NCBI GenBank assembly: GCA_003971905.1
Contig: RSEE01000029.1
Span: forward strand, 1-64,000
Source: Moniliella sp. 'wahieum'
Lineage: Eukaryota > Basidiomycota > Moniliellomycetes > Moniliellales > Moniliellaceae
Length of the DNA: 64,000 bases
Reading direction: 5' to 3'
The notes under the pieces are model-generated. The model saw only the letters and a list, made by a program, of their open reading frames with translations. It was not told where the DNA came from and searched no databases. Numbering within the stretch: the stretch's first letter is position 1; the number at the start of each line of letters is the position of its first letter. Positions 1 to 12,800 of this stretch are shown here, piece by piece. Made by a program: the position numbers and the translations under genes.

Positions 1-705
1 GGTAGATAGCGAGCTACCCGAAGGGGGGGGAGAGTTATGCCGAGGCGATAGCTCGCTATAAAATCGTCCGCTCTATGCAGCATATGCCCTCCGTTTCTCG
101 ATGGACGCACCGTTGACAAGTTCACCCACCCATCCCTAACCCTACCCAACCAACCCAACCCAACCCGCCCTAACTAGAAGGGAGCCGAGGGTAGATAGCT
201 CGCTACCGAAGGGGAGAGAGTTATGCCGAGGCGATAGCTCGCTACCCGAAGGGGAGAGAGTTATGCCGAGGCGATAGTCGCTACCCGAAGGGGAGAGAGT
301 TATGCCGAGGCGATAGCTCGCTACCCGAAGGGGAGAGAGTTATGCCGAGGCGATAGCTCGCTACCGAAGGGGAGAGAGTTATGCCGAGGCGATAGCTCGC
401 TACCCGAAGGGGAGAGAGTTATGCCGAGGCGATAGCTCGCTACCCGAAGGGGAGAGAGTTATGCCGAGGCGATAGCTCGCTACCGAAGGGAGAGAGTTAT
501 GCCGAGGCGATAGCTCGCTACGAAATCGTCCGCTCTATGCAGCATATGCCCTCCGTTTCTCGATTGGACGCACCGTGACAAGTTACACCCACCATCCCTA
601 ACCCTACCCAACCCAACCCAACCCAACCCGCCCTAACCCTAGAAGGGAGCCGAGGGTAGATAGCTCGCTACCCGAAGGGGAGAGAGTTATGCCGAGGCGA
701 TAGCT
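1..705. repeat. Subtelomeric nested tandem repeat with telomere-like tracts
   Basis: A unit of about 38-40 bp containing GATAGCTCGCTACCCGAAGG and GAGAGAGTTATGCCGAGGC is repeated about eight times between 195 and 520, with single copies near 1-55 and 655-705. Between unit blocks lies a longer module with TCGTCCGCTCTATGCAGC, then CCCTAACCCTA and a run of CCCAA repeats, then GAAGGGAGCCGAGGGTAGA. This module is seen at about 58-195 and 520-660, and in diverged form at 710-830. The C-rich CCCTAA-like strand is the plus strand, as expected at a left chromosome end. No coding sequence is supported. Subtelomeric identity is inferred from the telomere-like words and the neighbouring retroelement array. 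Confidence 0.75.
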
Positions 706-1140
706 CGCTACGAAATCGTCCGCTCTATGCAGCATATGGCCTCAGATTCGCCATCCGACGCACCGTTGAGAAGTTACCCCCACCATCCCTAACCCTACCC
801 ACCCCGACCCACAACACCCACCCTCCGATGGCCTCGACGATAGCTCGCTACGAAATCGTCCGCTACCCGCTCCACTCCCCCTTCGATGTGGTCTGCTCGG
901 ACGATCCCGATTGCCATTTGGCTGGGCAGGGACGTGCGAAGGGGGTGTCGGACCTGCATCCGGCTCTTTTAGCGGCCGGGCGCTGCCCCTACGGGATAGC
1001 CAGGTGCTTCTGGGCAACACAGTGGACGCCTTTAACGCCGTCTGCAGCGTTTCCGGCTGCAGCGTTTCCGGCTGCAGTGCGGGTCTGGAGCGGCTGCTGC
1101 TCGTGCGAAAGGGAGAGACTAGGTTGGTAGTTTTTCTTGG
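706..1140. other. Edge of subtelomeric repeat; no supported gene
   Basis: The last diverged copy of the subtelomeric module ends around 870. A plus-strand reading frame of about 100 codons opens at 828 inside the repeat and runs to 1130, and a second overlaps it in another frame. Neither resembles a protein I recognise, and the first takes its ATG from repeat sequence. A 15-bp direct duplication (GCTGCAGCGTTTCCG) lies near 1040-1072. I do not call a gene here. Confidence 0.4.
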
Positions 1141-2715
1141 CCGCAACGAGAGATGTTAGGCGACACACAGCGAGCACCCCGACGAACAACAAACAATCGA
1201 CCGCCTCCGCGCTCGGCGCCCTCGCGGAGTCCGAGGAGCAGCCGGCAGGGCAACGCCATGGACATGGCCTCGACGCGAAGCAGCTGCAGAGCATGGTGCG
1301 GCGGGACAATGGCCAAGAATGGCTGCTGCGGCGGGGACAACGGGGACGGCGGCGGTGAAGGCGGGAGGCGGGGTCGAGACGCGAGGGGACGCAGGATGCG
1401 CGACCAAAAGGCGCACTGGGTGCGCTGCGTGTCGGATTGGCGGGTCGGTAGACAAGGCGCCGAGCGTGGCAAAACGATACTGCTGTCGCCAAGAATCGGC
1501 AGCGTGGGTTGGTTCGTGGCCAGGTCCGGCCGGTAAGGACGGGCCAGCCAAGGAGGGGGTACGTGGGCCGGGACGCCACGCGCGGCGAGGGCCCAGTGGC
1601 GGGAGTGTGGTGCCGATATGGGTGCGGGTGCGGGTGTCCCCTCGGCACAGCGCTGGGCCGCTCGGTATGGCGGCGAGCGTTGGCTGGTCGCGTTGCGGCC
1701 GCCGCGTCGGTTGGCGCGCCGACGCAGTTGCAATTCATCCACATTGGCTGCGGCCACCACCAACAACCCTAGCACCCCGCTGAATTTAATCTCGTCGCGT
1801 CTGCGCGGCTTTTGCTTCTGCGCCACCAACCAGCACTGTCGGGCCGCTGCTGCAGCTCGCGTCCTAGCTTCTCCTCTCGCTGTACACCGAGCCGGATGCG
1901 TTGCTCATGGCGCCCCTTGCCTCCGCTTCTTAGTCCGCTTCTTGCTGCCCATCCTTGTCCATGCAGCGCCCGATGCGAGCGCGCGGCTGGGACGCAGGCC
2001 TAGGTGATCGGCTCCAACAGCAGGCCGAGCAAGGCGCGCTGTTCCCTCACCCTCCCATCTCGAGTCATCGCTACAAAGAACCTGGCCCTTGTGCAAACGG
2101 GACCGTGTCCTTCCCGATTCGGCTGCTTCTGCTCAACGCGTGGTCGACACGATGCGTGGCGGAATACAAATCAAACTGAAGGCGGCCGACCCTTGGGGTA
2201 GTGACAACTGGATTGTGCGTGTGGTGGCAACGAGGGCGGCAGTAGGGATTGCCCACTCCCTTTGCTAGTCAGCAGCCTGCATCGCGCACACCTCCCAGAG
2301 CCAGCGGCGCTCCAACCAAAAGACAACACCACTCGCGGAGGATTCATTTGCTGGTATTTTCCGCCTCCCATTTGCGTCGCACATTGGCCAACGCAGCGCG
2401 CCAACCTCACTCCCCGATGGAGCGTCGACAACCTCCTTGTATCGATTTTAGTTGTCTCCCCAAATCGGCCGTGCTTGGGCTCCCAAGAGCAACCATTTGC
2501 CACAAAGGCTTGGTGGCAGCTGGCGTACGCAGAAGTGGACCCATGACCTCTGAGCAGCTGTGCGTGCGTTTGGGCTTGTCGGAGTGGGGTGCAGCAACAA
2601 ACGTTTGCCACATGAACCTGGGGAGCATTCTTGACATGGATATGAGTGTTCCCTTTGCAATGCGGGTGCCAGCAAGGTCAACATTCCGGTACTTTCGCCA
2701 GCAGTTGCACTGGTA
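1141..2715 (+). mobile_element. Left-most, strongly decayed part of the LINE-type repeat array
   Basis: This stretch has no intact protein. About 1720-1960 matches 5570-5830 (shared landmarks: a CTCCACATTGGCC-like stretch, GCCGGATGCG, and CTGTCCATCCTTGTC-like sequence), which ties it to the repeat family that fills the next 16 kb. The part at 1140-1360 reads as a charged, Gln/Ser-rich peptide on the plus strand, ending in arginines. It could be a remnant of an ORF1-type product, but nothing identifies it. The end of the segment joins directly to the first copy of the conserved 3' block beginning near 2716. Confidence 0.4.
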
Positions 2716-5569
2716 AGGTGGGGTTGGATATGGGGCCCTCCTTTGCTGTGAGGCTGCTCGTACCCCTGCTTCCTCCATCGACGAGCGAGGCTGGGTTCAT
2801 ATCGCTCATGTCCCCCGGCACGGTGTTTCGATCAAGACGGGGTTACGCTGCCATCAAGGCACACTGTTACGCTGTGTAGCATCTCGTCGTTCCGTTTCTG
2901 TTGCGTTTACATCCGAAGGGCTATCGCGCTGCCGCCTTCCTTTTGGCCTCACGGCCAGGACGAATTGCTAGATGTGCAAATCATTTTACGCTGCCTTGCC
3001 CGACGTTGGTACGTTGGTACCACTAGACCCACTATGTGTTACTCTGGTACGAAAGCACCCATGCCTCGTGTGCCACGATGTACTGACCAGCGCGCTAAAC
3101 AGGTACAAATAAGCCTGCCGGAGCCGAGTAGCCGATGGAAACAAGCAAGTGATCACCCCACCATCTGCAGAGCCATTCCTTGATACCAAATTAAAACATC
3201 CGCCAGGCAGCGGCAACCTCGGATGGTGGGGTCCCGCCGCCCAACTGGCCTGGCATCGTTCCCAATGAGCCCAATGGACACGCTTTGCAAGAGAGTTTGA
3301 GGTCCATTATAAAGACGCGGATCAAACCATTGCAAGCTTATACCGCGTCGTTGTGTCGGTGAAGAAGGAGATGCGTATCCGGAGATGGCCTCGCTCAAGC
3401 TTGAGGAAGGGGGGTGCAGCATGGTGGTATGCGACCAACAGGATGCAAAGAAGTGCTGCTACTGATCGGCCCTCATTATGTGCTTGGTCGCGGCGCTCAC
3501 CCCTCTCGAGGATTGCCGTTCCAGGATGGGCCGAGCGCGCCAACTTTTTTTCGCGTGGATGTTAATGCGTGTACGTGGTCCATATTCTTCTGTCGTGGCA
3601 CAAGTTACTGACATTTCTCAATGATCAGGCGCAGTCCTGGAGGCAATCGGGTCGCATGCATCACGCAGTCCTTCACCTCGTCACGTCAACGCCCCCAGCC
3701 AGTCATTCAAAGTATTGAGGGTACGCCGACAAGGCGCTGTCCTTTCTGGCTATCGGTGCTGCTCCACAAGCCAAGCAAGTCCGGCTTCGCACTCCTTCGG
3801 TTCCGCAGATAAGGAAGGCCCTCAAGTTGCTATCGAGGCACAAGTGCTGTCCGATGATATTCTGTTATGCGGGGCCGGTACGAACGTGGAGAACGGGTGC
3901 GGGGTGCGAGCGGCCGCAGTGGATTGCCTTTCACACAGTCACAGCACTACGAAAGAAGATGGGGTTAGGCGGCGACAGGCTTGCCTGTTGCCCAGAGAAC
4001 GCTTTTTCTGACCGAGCAGGCCGTCCCAGCCGCAGTTCCCTGGCTCCGCCCGTGCAAAAGGCCAGGGCTGTCGTGGCCATACAGGGGGTGAAGGGTGCCG
4101 CATCTCGAACCCTTGAAGAGGATGCAGAGGGTGTGGGCAGTGTCAATGAGTCTCGCTCTCGATTGAATATTGCTGATTGATGCGACGCTTGGTCCGCTGC
4201 GCTTGCCATTCGGGTGGGCTGTCGACCACCCACCCCCAAGCCGTGTCGGAGTGCATCCTCAGCCTCACATCCTCTGTCTGCCATTCCTAATCATTCGCCA
4301 CTCCTTATCATTCACATTTCCTCGTCCCCCTCTCCCAACCCTCGCCCCCCGGTGCTCCTGGGCGGGTACCCACTCAGCCAGCTCCTGGTACGGCTCTTGC
4401 GGCATGCCCTTGTGCATGCAAAGATAGCGGCTGACATGCGACAGCCGTCGTTGGAACAGCGGCCCAGTTAGTCGCTCGAATTGTCTCGTTCCACCTGTCC
4501 CGCAACAATCACTGCCCCGCGAGCGCATGTGTACCACAGGTCCTAAGCAAGAGAAGCAAGGCGGTGGGTATGCCATCCCATCAATCTGGTCTGGCTTAAT
4601 GGCCTTCTGACAACTTGTGTCCCAAGTGGGTCTAAACTGTCTTGCTCGTGCTTGCTTGTGTGTTACGTGCACATTTAAGGCGCATCATCTTGGGGAACTC
4701 GTTGCTGGCACTGCATCCTGGAAAGCCAAACGTGTCCATTCATTCCTTGCGGCTGTCCGGCATATATCGCAGCGATCCCGCCACACAGACGCCTCTGTAC
4801 CCCAGCCCAAGGGGCATCATTCACCATCAAACGACCGCGTGGCGACTGCATGTTGGGGACTGGTTCCGCTATTCTTCCAGTGCGGCGGCGCAGCTTCATG
4901 AGGCCCTGGTACTATTTGCGTGCAGTGCTGTACACCTTTTCCATGTCCTACAAAGTCGCCGCTGTTACCAACGATTGGACTAGCTGCTGCCGATATGAGC
5001 GGCTTCTCAGCAGCGCGTAGTGCGCACATTCACTTCGACAAAGCTTGCTGGCCCAGGTTGTGGTGTTATGGTACGTTGCCCCCGCTCTCTTGTACTCCAG
5101 TTCCTGACAAGCGACGCAGCCCAAACACGGCACCAGCAGTAATTGGAACGAATGTGCTTGCCCAAAGAAACTGGCCGAATCAATGACCCTTATCCACAGC
5201 ATGCGACGCATACGCGGTGCAAGTGCAGGCACTGCTCTGCTGGCCGATGGGCAGCTGCCCTCGCAAGGCAAGTGGGCGCATTACTCTCCTATGTTGTACG
5301 GAAGGCGCGGGTTGGGCTTTGCGCAGCAAGGGACGTGCGAAACCGCCTGCTTCAGCAGCTGTGCGCCGGGCCTGTGTAGTATCGGCCTGTGCCTGGCCAA
5401 CACGGCGAGTGCCTTGCCGCTGTCGGCAACGCTCCCTGCTGCAGTGCAAGTCTACAGGGCTGCTACGGCGGCAGCGGACGCACGCCGAGCAGCCCCGCAA
5501 GCAACCGCACTCGACCGTCTTTGCGCGAGACGCGCAGAAAGGGCTGCTCCCGTCGCGGGTTAATGTTTA
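2716..5569 (+). mobile_element. Retroelement array, copy 1 (3' block and following segments)
   Basis: Three blocks occur in the same order as in copies 2 and 3. Block A at 2716-2900 matches 9842-10030 and 14845-15030 (landmarks GGTAAG, a TCGTACCC box and GCCATCAAGGCACAC). Block B at 3045-3115 matches 10135-10200 and 15065-15130. Block C at 3300-3560 matches 15190-15460 clearly and 10400-10640 weakly. A further block at 3560-4700 matches 15470-16730. The part from 4700 to 5569 has no partner that I can see in this window. Reading frames are short and broken throughout. No reverse-transcriptase core is found upstream of block A in this copy, so it is the most truncated of the three. Confidence 0.55.
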
Positions 5570-8500
5570 ACGTGTGTTTGCCGCCGCGCTTGGCGCGCAG
5601 AAGCTCCTCCACATTGGCCGCGGCCACCCCGCCCAAGCCCCCTCCCCGACTCTGGCCTGGCTGCGTTTAGGACCGCTTTGCCTCTCCACGACCAACCCGC
5701 TGGGACTCTGCTATGGCTCATGTCCTTGCTTCCTTCTCGCGCTGCGCACCAAGCCGGATGCGTGCTCACGGGGGCCCACGCCCCTCGGCTCCGCTTTTTG
5801 CTGTCCATCCTTGTCGATGCAGTGCCTGAACAGGCATGTTGCGTTACCGAGCTCGTCACGATGCGCAGCGGTGGAATGCCCTGGAGGCGACCCACCCATG
5901 GGATGCCGTATCTTTGATGTGGTGATTCCTGTACGTGTCTATCTCCTTCTGCTGAAACCCAAGTTGCTGACGTTTCACCTTAGCTGGACGCAGCTCTAGA
6001 GGCAATGTGCGCGCACTCAAGCAGCCTGGACTCGCCACGTCAACGCCCCCCCAGCCAGTTGGGCAAGGCGCCAATACAGGGAATATTGGCAAAGGCAGGG
6101 CACGCCTTCCTCCCCCTGCGGATGCGCCAGCAGCGACGGCCTCTACGGCTGGCGAAGAGCAGAAGCTGCTCGCTGCTGTTGTGTTGGGGAATGGGCGCGT
6201 AGAACAGGTCCGGGTGGGGGGCGTGGCTGCTCTCATTACCCTCGTTGGGCCCTGAAGAGGATGGAGACGGGGTGGGTAGTGTCAATGAGCCTCACTCTGG
6301 ATTGGATACTGATCGTGGATGTGACTGCCTCGCTGGACGCGTTTGTTGATCAGGTGGACTGGCGACCACCACCTAACCCGAGCTGTGCCAAAATGAATCC
6401 TCCACCTCGCTCCTTTGTTCACCACTCGCAGCAGGGTTGTCGCCCCATTGCGCCTCCCTGTGTTCTCCCTTCCCCAACTCGCGGCCCCTACACCTCCGCT
6501 GCCCCGCACAGACGGGCCAGCTCATTTCCAGAGTGGCTGGGTGTCCCTCAACATGGAAACCGCATTGGTCCCCACGGAGACTTACCGAATGGGTCGAATT
6601 CCCGGCCTTGTTCCAGCAGCAGGTCCAAGCTCTTCTCAGTCACACTCGCGGCGGAGACCGCACCGACCTTCACGATACGCAATCCCTTCCACACGGCGAA
6701 CGCATTCCTCACCTCACGCTTGCTGTTGCCCACCGTCAGCGCCTTTCATACCAAAGCCAAAAACGATGATCTGCGCGACCCTACCCAATACCGGGGTCAT
6801 TATTCTCTCTACTGGTTTTACATGTACGACGACGACCCCTACCCGCACTTCCTCTGGTATGATGTACTGACCGACGCGCTTGTGCAGGCCCGAACGTACA
6901 AGCACGGGTGTGCTGGCGGAGATGGATCATGAAGAGTGTCCGAGAACTAGGGCAAGGACATGGATCAAACCGCTGCCCGCTTTCGTTTGTGTGGAAGATG
7001 TTAGCGGTACTTTTGGAAGCTGCCAAGTCATATGCTTCCAGGCTCCGCCTCGTCTTAGGGCCACTATCCTACTGCTGTATATTAGAGCACTCTCTCTCTC
7101 CTCTCCCAGATGGGAATCAAGTCCAAGGGAGAGTGGGGCAGATTGTGCGTCTGCTGGACATTTCGTCACAGAAGGCGATCGAGGCAAAGGGCCCGAGCAA
7201 GAAAAGGTTCCAAAACGCAGCGTGCAAGATCCGCAAACGCAACGTGCCAAGATCGTGGGCTTCTGCATTGGGACTAGTATCACCTGACTGATGTTCTTGC
7301 GGGCCAAGAATGCGGATCAAACGGCTCGCTACCCCTGCCTAAAATGCCTCCCGTTGCCCCACCGGTTGTTCACTTTGCGATTCATGCTTGCAGCAGCCCC
7401 TCCGCCATCGTTTTCGCTCGGGCGGAGAAACGAATCTAGCACGGGCCAAACTCCCGTGGGTTGGTGAGCAGCAATGGCACGAGGAAGTCATCCGGGCGAC
7501 GATCGGGGCAATGTTGTCGCTCAATGGTAGGACCAAATTGACATCCCGATCCGTCACTTTGGGCAGATCACTCCTGCTCTCCTGTTGACTTTGCTCCACC
7601 GGCCAACGCATTCACTTGGGCAGCGAGGCGAACGTACGGGTGGACCAGGTGATCGGCAGCCAACCAGAGGGGTCCGAGCCTGCTCCTCGTCCTGGCACAA
7701 GAAACAGACCACGGTTTTGCTCGCCCATCAGCATACAAAGCTGCTGCCTCCTGTGACTTCATCGCTTCGGCTCCTGGCTGATCGAGAAAGCCGAAGTGCT
7801 TGATCGGAACTGGAGATCGGTGGTGCCTCCAAACGAGCGTTCGCTTTTCCTGGCCACGGGATCATGGCTGGGTACGGGACATTCCGGCCACTGTGGTAAA
7901 GCCCGACCGATTCAACAATCCGGAGCGAATTGGACGCTCCCACGCCACTGTCACCGTCGCTGAGGTCACGATTGCAAACGCAGGTACTCCAAAGAGTCCA
8001 TCCATATCGAACAGCCTAACCCTTTGGTCCTCGGAGACAAGACGCGCGACCTATCCTACGTCGTTTCTGCCATCGGCTCGCCTCCGTCCCTCCGGCACAC
8101 GCGCTGTGCAAGAAGGAAATGAACGCCTTGTTCGACACGGAGGCCAAAGCAAGGCACCAACGTACAATCCTTGTGCAATGGGTGACTAGCTCTGTTCCCT
8201 TGGTCTTCGCTGCGGTTGACTACGCCTGTGGTTAGTCCAGGGCTGCTTTGGCGACTCCTAGTGGAGAGCAAGCTTCGGTTGCCTTTGCGCATTCACCTTG
8301 CGCTCGGACTCTTGCGCGGTGCGAGCTCAGGTATAGGATCACCCCATCCAAATGCACCACTCCTTTAAGACATGGATCAAGGGGCTTTTACTTGATTTCC
8401 CCGCCGACCACATTGCCAAACCACAGCCTAGGAGGCGAACTATGCATTCGCGGTGCTTTGGCTGCCCAAGAATGCAAGACGAGCAAGATGTGTATGCGCA

Positions 8501-9153
8501 GAACGTTCTGGACTGCGTGCGTACTTTAGCTACGAAAGTGTCCAAGGCACTCTTGAATGGAGATGGAGCGGGCAATGGAAAACGTATTCCTTCTCCACGT
8601 TTCCATCGCCACCTTCTCCTCCGCCTTGCTGCCGTCTGGAGGTCGTGGCGAATCACGTTGCCCCTTCCGTGATGCGCGTGAACTAGGCCGGTGGGAACTA
8701 GCGTAACATCAACAGCTCAGGCGCGCACGCGTCAAGCCAGGCAGTCGGTTGGGGGCTGCAGCCCAATCTGGCACCCGAAGCGGACAACCCGGCAGTTTCG
8801 ATTCTCCACCATTGGAATGGTGGAGTGCGCTGTGCCCTCGCTGCCGGGCAGCACAATGGTACGCGTCGGTTCAAGGAGGCGGCCGGTCAATTGGGAAGAG
8901 CTTATTTGGACCATCCCGACGATTATGCCGTGTTCAAACTGCTTGCCCTGCGGGCAGGCCTGGGGGGGGGGGGGCTCTTCGGCCGACGGTTGTGCCACCC
9001 TCAAGGTCTATCCGGAGGTGGCTTGGCCGCCAGCTATGGAGAAGGGCTCTGCAGGGCGCCAGCGTTCGATGATTTGACTCGTGCACGCCGCCAGGCCAAA
9101 GAGGGCATGATTCGGGCGAGCGCGGCGCGTATGCTGCGTCCCCAGATGCGGCG
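5570..9153 (+). mobile_element. Retroelement array, body of copy 2 upstream of the reverse transcriptase
   Basis: The region 6060-8700 aligns by eye with 10800-13330: same order, same strand, frequent point differences and small gaps. Within it, 7130-7290 and 11875-12060 keep the same plus-strand frame, with shared peptide words QIVRRLDIS or close variants, QKAIEAKGPS and PRSWASAL, ending at the same stop. This suggests a former element-encoded protein upstream of the RT. A second conserved frame at about 7960-8190 pairs with 12700-12890 (words such as ANAG-PKSPSISN). No known domain is recognisable. From 8640 the sequence enters the pre-RT segment that also occurs at 13985. Confidence 0.55.
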
Positions 9154-9840
9154 GTGGGTTTGGGCCGGAAATGGTTGAGTCACTGCGTGCGTGGTTGCGG
9201 CGGCTTTGGAACTCTCCTTAGCCAGCAGGGGAGTGAGGCATTATTCTTCTTCTCTGTCGGCATTCGCAGCATGCTGGAGCAGGCTCAGCGCGCGCTGGGC
9301 GACGATGGGTTCGTGGTGTCCTATTTGGACGACACTTGTGTATTGTCGCGCAACGCCAATGCGTTGCAGCTGGTCTCGCGTGTCGTGGCACAGAGCAAGA
9401 CGGGGCTGGAACTCAACCTGAGCAAGACGAAAACTGTCTCGCAGCAGAAGTTGCATCTGGGGGGCGGCACCTTCCTCGGCTCGTGCGTGGGTCCCAGAGA
9501 AGCGCGGCTCGCTTTCCTGCAGGCAAAGGTGGAGGCACAGGCGGCGCTTTACCCCTCCTTGCACGGGATGTCGCTGGAGGACCGCTTGCTCTTGTTGCGC
9601 GTGGCTTTGCAGCAGAACCTGTGGCACTCCTCCGCTCGATGCGGACGGACGACCTGGCGGACCAGCTCCACCAGATTGACGAGCAGCTCTCGCGCGAGGT
9701 GAGGCAATCGGGGGAGCGGATCCGAGGAGGACGCTCAGAAGTGGCACAGGGTTCTGTTCTCCTTGCCAACCCGTATGGGTGGCTTAGGCGTTCGGGCGCC
9801 AACAGTGGTGGCATTCCGGTTGGTCTATCCACAGCTACTG
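9154..9840 (+). pseudogene. LINE-type (non-LTR) reverse transcriptase fragment with YLDD motif
   Basis: The plus frame around 9154-9702 holds the RT palm signature YLDDTCVLS (around 9328-9354), preceded by a hydrophobic strand. It is followed by a LELNLSKTKT thumb-side motif and a FLGSCVG stretch, the usual order in non-LTR reverse transcriptases. Downstream, about 9480-9830 continues in other frames with the leucine-rich segment around LHGMSLEDRLLLLRVALQQN and a GGLG-type motif near 9775. These features are typical of a group of LINE RTs common in fungi. The fragment lacks recognisable fingers and endonuclease, and the frame is broken, so it is a remnant. The protein would copy element RNA at its target site. 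A retron or group II intron RT is unlikely because no maturase or intron RNA context is seen. Confidence 0.7.
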
Positions 9841-12800
9841 GTAAGGTGGGATTGGATATGATGCCTTCCATTGCAATGAGGCTACTCGTACCCTGATGAG
9901 ACTGGGCTCACATCGCTCCTGTCCCCCAGGGTGGTGCCGTGGCCAAGATGGAATCGACGCTGTGATCAAGGCACACCTTGACGCGATGTGGTATATCGTC
10001 AGTCGCTTCTGTAATCCGGCACACCTCTCGCGCCCCCACCTGCGCTGCCGTCCTACCACCACGCCGGATTGCCAGACGTGCTAATCCATTTTCACACTAT
10101 CATATCGATGTACCCACTATCTGTTCATCAGGTACGAAGTCACCCAAGCCTTGCTGTGGTGTAATGTATGACCAGTGCGTTAAACAGGTGCGAATATGCT
10201 AGACGGTGGAGAACAGCCGATGGAAAAGCAAGTGATCGGCCCCGCTCTCTCCAGAGGTATCGCTCCGCATCAGGTTAAAAACACCCGCCAGGCAACGACA
10301 AAGGATGGTGGCGGGGCCGGTTGCGAGGGCCCGTCCAACGTAACTGGAGGGCGCTGCAGATGAAAACAACAACAGACAAGAACTGCAAAACCTAGAGGTG
10401 CAAGATAAAGGCATGGATCGAGTCATTACCAGCTTCGCGCAATGTGGTGCAGGAATCAGGGAACGCGCATCTACAGATCGCCTCGCTCAAGCCCGCGGAA
10501 TGAGGGTCAGACATGGGATGGCCAACAGATGAAAAGCAGGTGCCACTAGTGGTTGTCCTTCGTGATGTGCTCAGCCGCGGTGCCCGCCTCTCCTTGGGCT
10601 TACCTACCGACCCATGATGGGTCCAGCGCACCCACTGTGTTGGTGGGGATACTGTACGTTATTCATATCCCTCTGCGGTGGCCCAGGTTGCTGACTTTTC
10701 GCATTGTCCAGACGCAGTCGAAGCGCTCACATTCTATAGCCGTTGCCACATCAACGTCCCTCAGCAGTCGAGCAAAGCGCCCAAGGAGAGTGTGCCTCCG
10801 CTGTGCACTTTGGCCATAGGCAGCACCATTGGCAAAGTCAAGGCACGCTTCCCGCCTCCTGCGGATGCGCCAGCAGGGAAAGCAGCTATGGCTGGCGAAG
10901 AGCAGATCCAGCTCTGCTCGATGCTGCTGTGCTACGGGACAGGCGCGTAGGTAGGGCAGGTCCGGGGTACGTGCAGCTCTTCATCCCCCTCGCTGGATCC
11001 CTGAAGAGGATGGAGACGGGGTTGATGAGCCTCCATCTCGATTGGATACCAACCATGGATGTGACTGCCTCGCTGAACGCGCTTGTTGATCAGGTGGACT
11101 GGCGACCACCACCTACCCCGAGCTGTACCAAAGTGAATCCTCCATCTCGCCTCTTTTGCTCGAAACTCGCAGCAGGGCTGTGGCCCCATTGCGTCTCGCT
11201 CTGTTCTCCCCTCCGATGTCGCGCCCCCCACGCCACCGCTGCCCGCACAGACCGGCCAGGTCCTCACCCAGTATGGCTGGGTGTTCCTTAATATGGAACC
11301 CGCATTGATCCCCACCCCAAACTGATCGAAAATGGGTCGAACTCTCGGCCTGGTCCCAGCAGCAGCCCCAAGCTCTTCCCCGACACTCCCGGTGCTGGCC
11401 GCAATGACCGCCACGACGCACAAGCCGTTTCGCACCGCGAACGCATTCCCCACCTCAACCTTACTGTCGCTGACCATCAGCGCCATTCATACTAAAGACG
11501 AAAACAAATATCCGCACCATCCTACTCAATGCCACGACGATGATTCGCTCTACTGTTTTACATGTACGACGACGATCCCCACGCACACTTCCTCTGGTTT
11601 GATGTACTGAACGACGCGCTTGTGCAGGCCGGAACGTACAGGCACGGGTAGGCAGACGGAGATGGATCTTCGAGAGTGTCCGAGCACTAGTGCAACAACA
11701 TGGATCAAACCAGTGCCCGCTTTTCATTTATGTGGGAGATGTTAGTGGTTCCTGTGGAAGCTGCCAAATCGTATACCTCCAAGCTCCGTCTCGTCTTGGG
11801 TTCAAGATCCTACTGCTGCATATTCGGGTACGCTCTCCCCTCTTCTCCCAAATGGGAATCAAGTCCAAGGGATAGTGGGGCAAATTGTGCGTCGGTTGGA
11901 CATATCTTTACAGAAGGCGATCGAGGCGAAGGGCCCGAGTGAACAAGAAAAGGTTCCAATGTGTAACGTGGCTCGACTTGAAAAGGCAATGTGGAAGATG
12001 TCCAAGTGCAATGTACCAAGATCATGGGCTTCTGCATTGGTGATTGTATCACCTGACTGATGCTCTTGCGAGTCAAGAATGTTGATCAAACCACTCGCTA
12101 CCCCTGCCTGCAATCCCTCCATTGCCCCAGCGGTTGTTCATTTTGTGGTTCGTGCTTGCAGCAACCCCTCCGCCATCTGTTTCGCTCGAGGCGGAGAAAC
12201 GGATCTGGCACGGGCCAAACTCCCTGGGTAAGTGAGCAGCGATGGTACGAGGCAAGTCATCCGGGGCGACAATCGGGGCAATGTGGTCGGTCAATGGTAG
12301 GACCAAGTTGGCATCGCGATGCCCGTCGCTTTGGGCAGATCACTTCTGCTCTTTCCTCTTGGCTTTGCTCCACAGGCCAACGCATCGACTTGGGCAGCGA
12401 GGCGAACGTATGGGTGGACCAGGTGATCGGCAGCCAACCAGAGGGATTCGCGCACGCTCCTCGTCCTGGCACAAGGAAAAGATGACGGTTTTGCTCGCCT
12501 GCCAGCATACGAAGCTGCTGCCTGCTGTGACTACGTCGCTCGGCTCCTGGCTGATCGAGAAAGCAGAAGCGCTCGATCCCAGCTGGGGGTCGGTGGTGCC
12601 CTCAAATCCAGCGTTCACATTTCCTGGCCACGGGGTCATGACTGGGTTGCGGGACATTCCGGGCACTATGGTAGAGCCCGAGCCATTCAACAACCGCAGC
12701 GAGTCCGGCGCTCCTACGCCACTGTCACCCGCGCTGAGATCGCGATGGCAAACGCAGGTGCTCCAAAGAGCCCATCCATATCCAACGGCCTAACCCCTTC

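Noticed and set aside
1-705. CRISPR array (regular 40-bp repeats)
   Set aside because: The units are directly adjacent with no unique spacers, the genome is eukaryotic, and no cas-like gene is present.
828-1159. Two overlapping plus-strand frames near the subtelomeric repeat
   Set aside because: The first takes its start codon from repeat sequence; both contain Cys/Ala-rich composition from a duplicated 15-mer and match no family I know.
9154-9840. Retron or group II intron reverse transcriptase
   Set aside because: The motif order and the leucine-rich C-terminal segment fit LINE-type RTs, the unit is repeated in the array, and no msr/msd-like or intron RNA structure was noticed.
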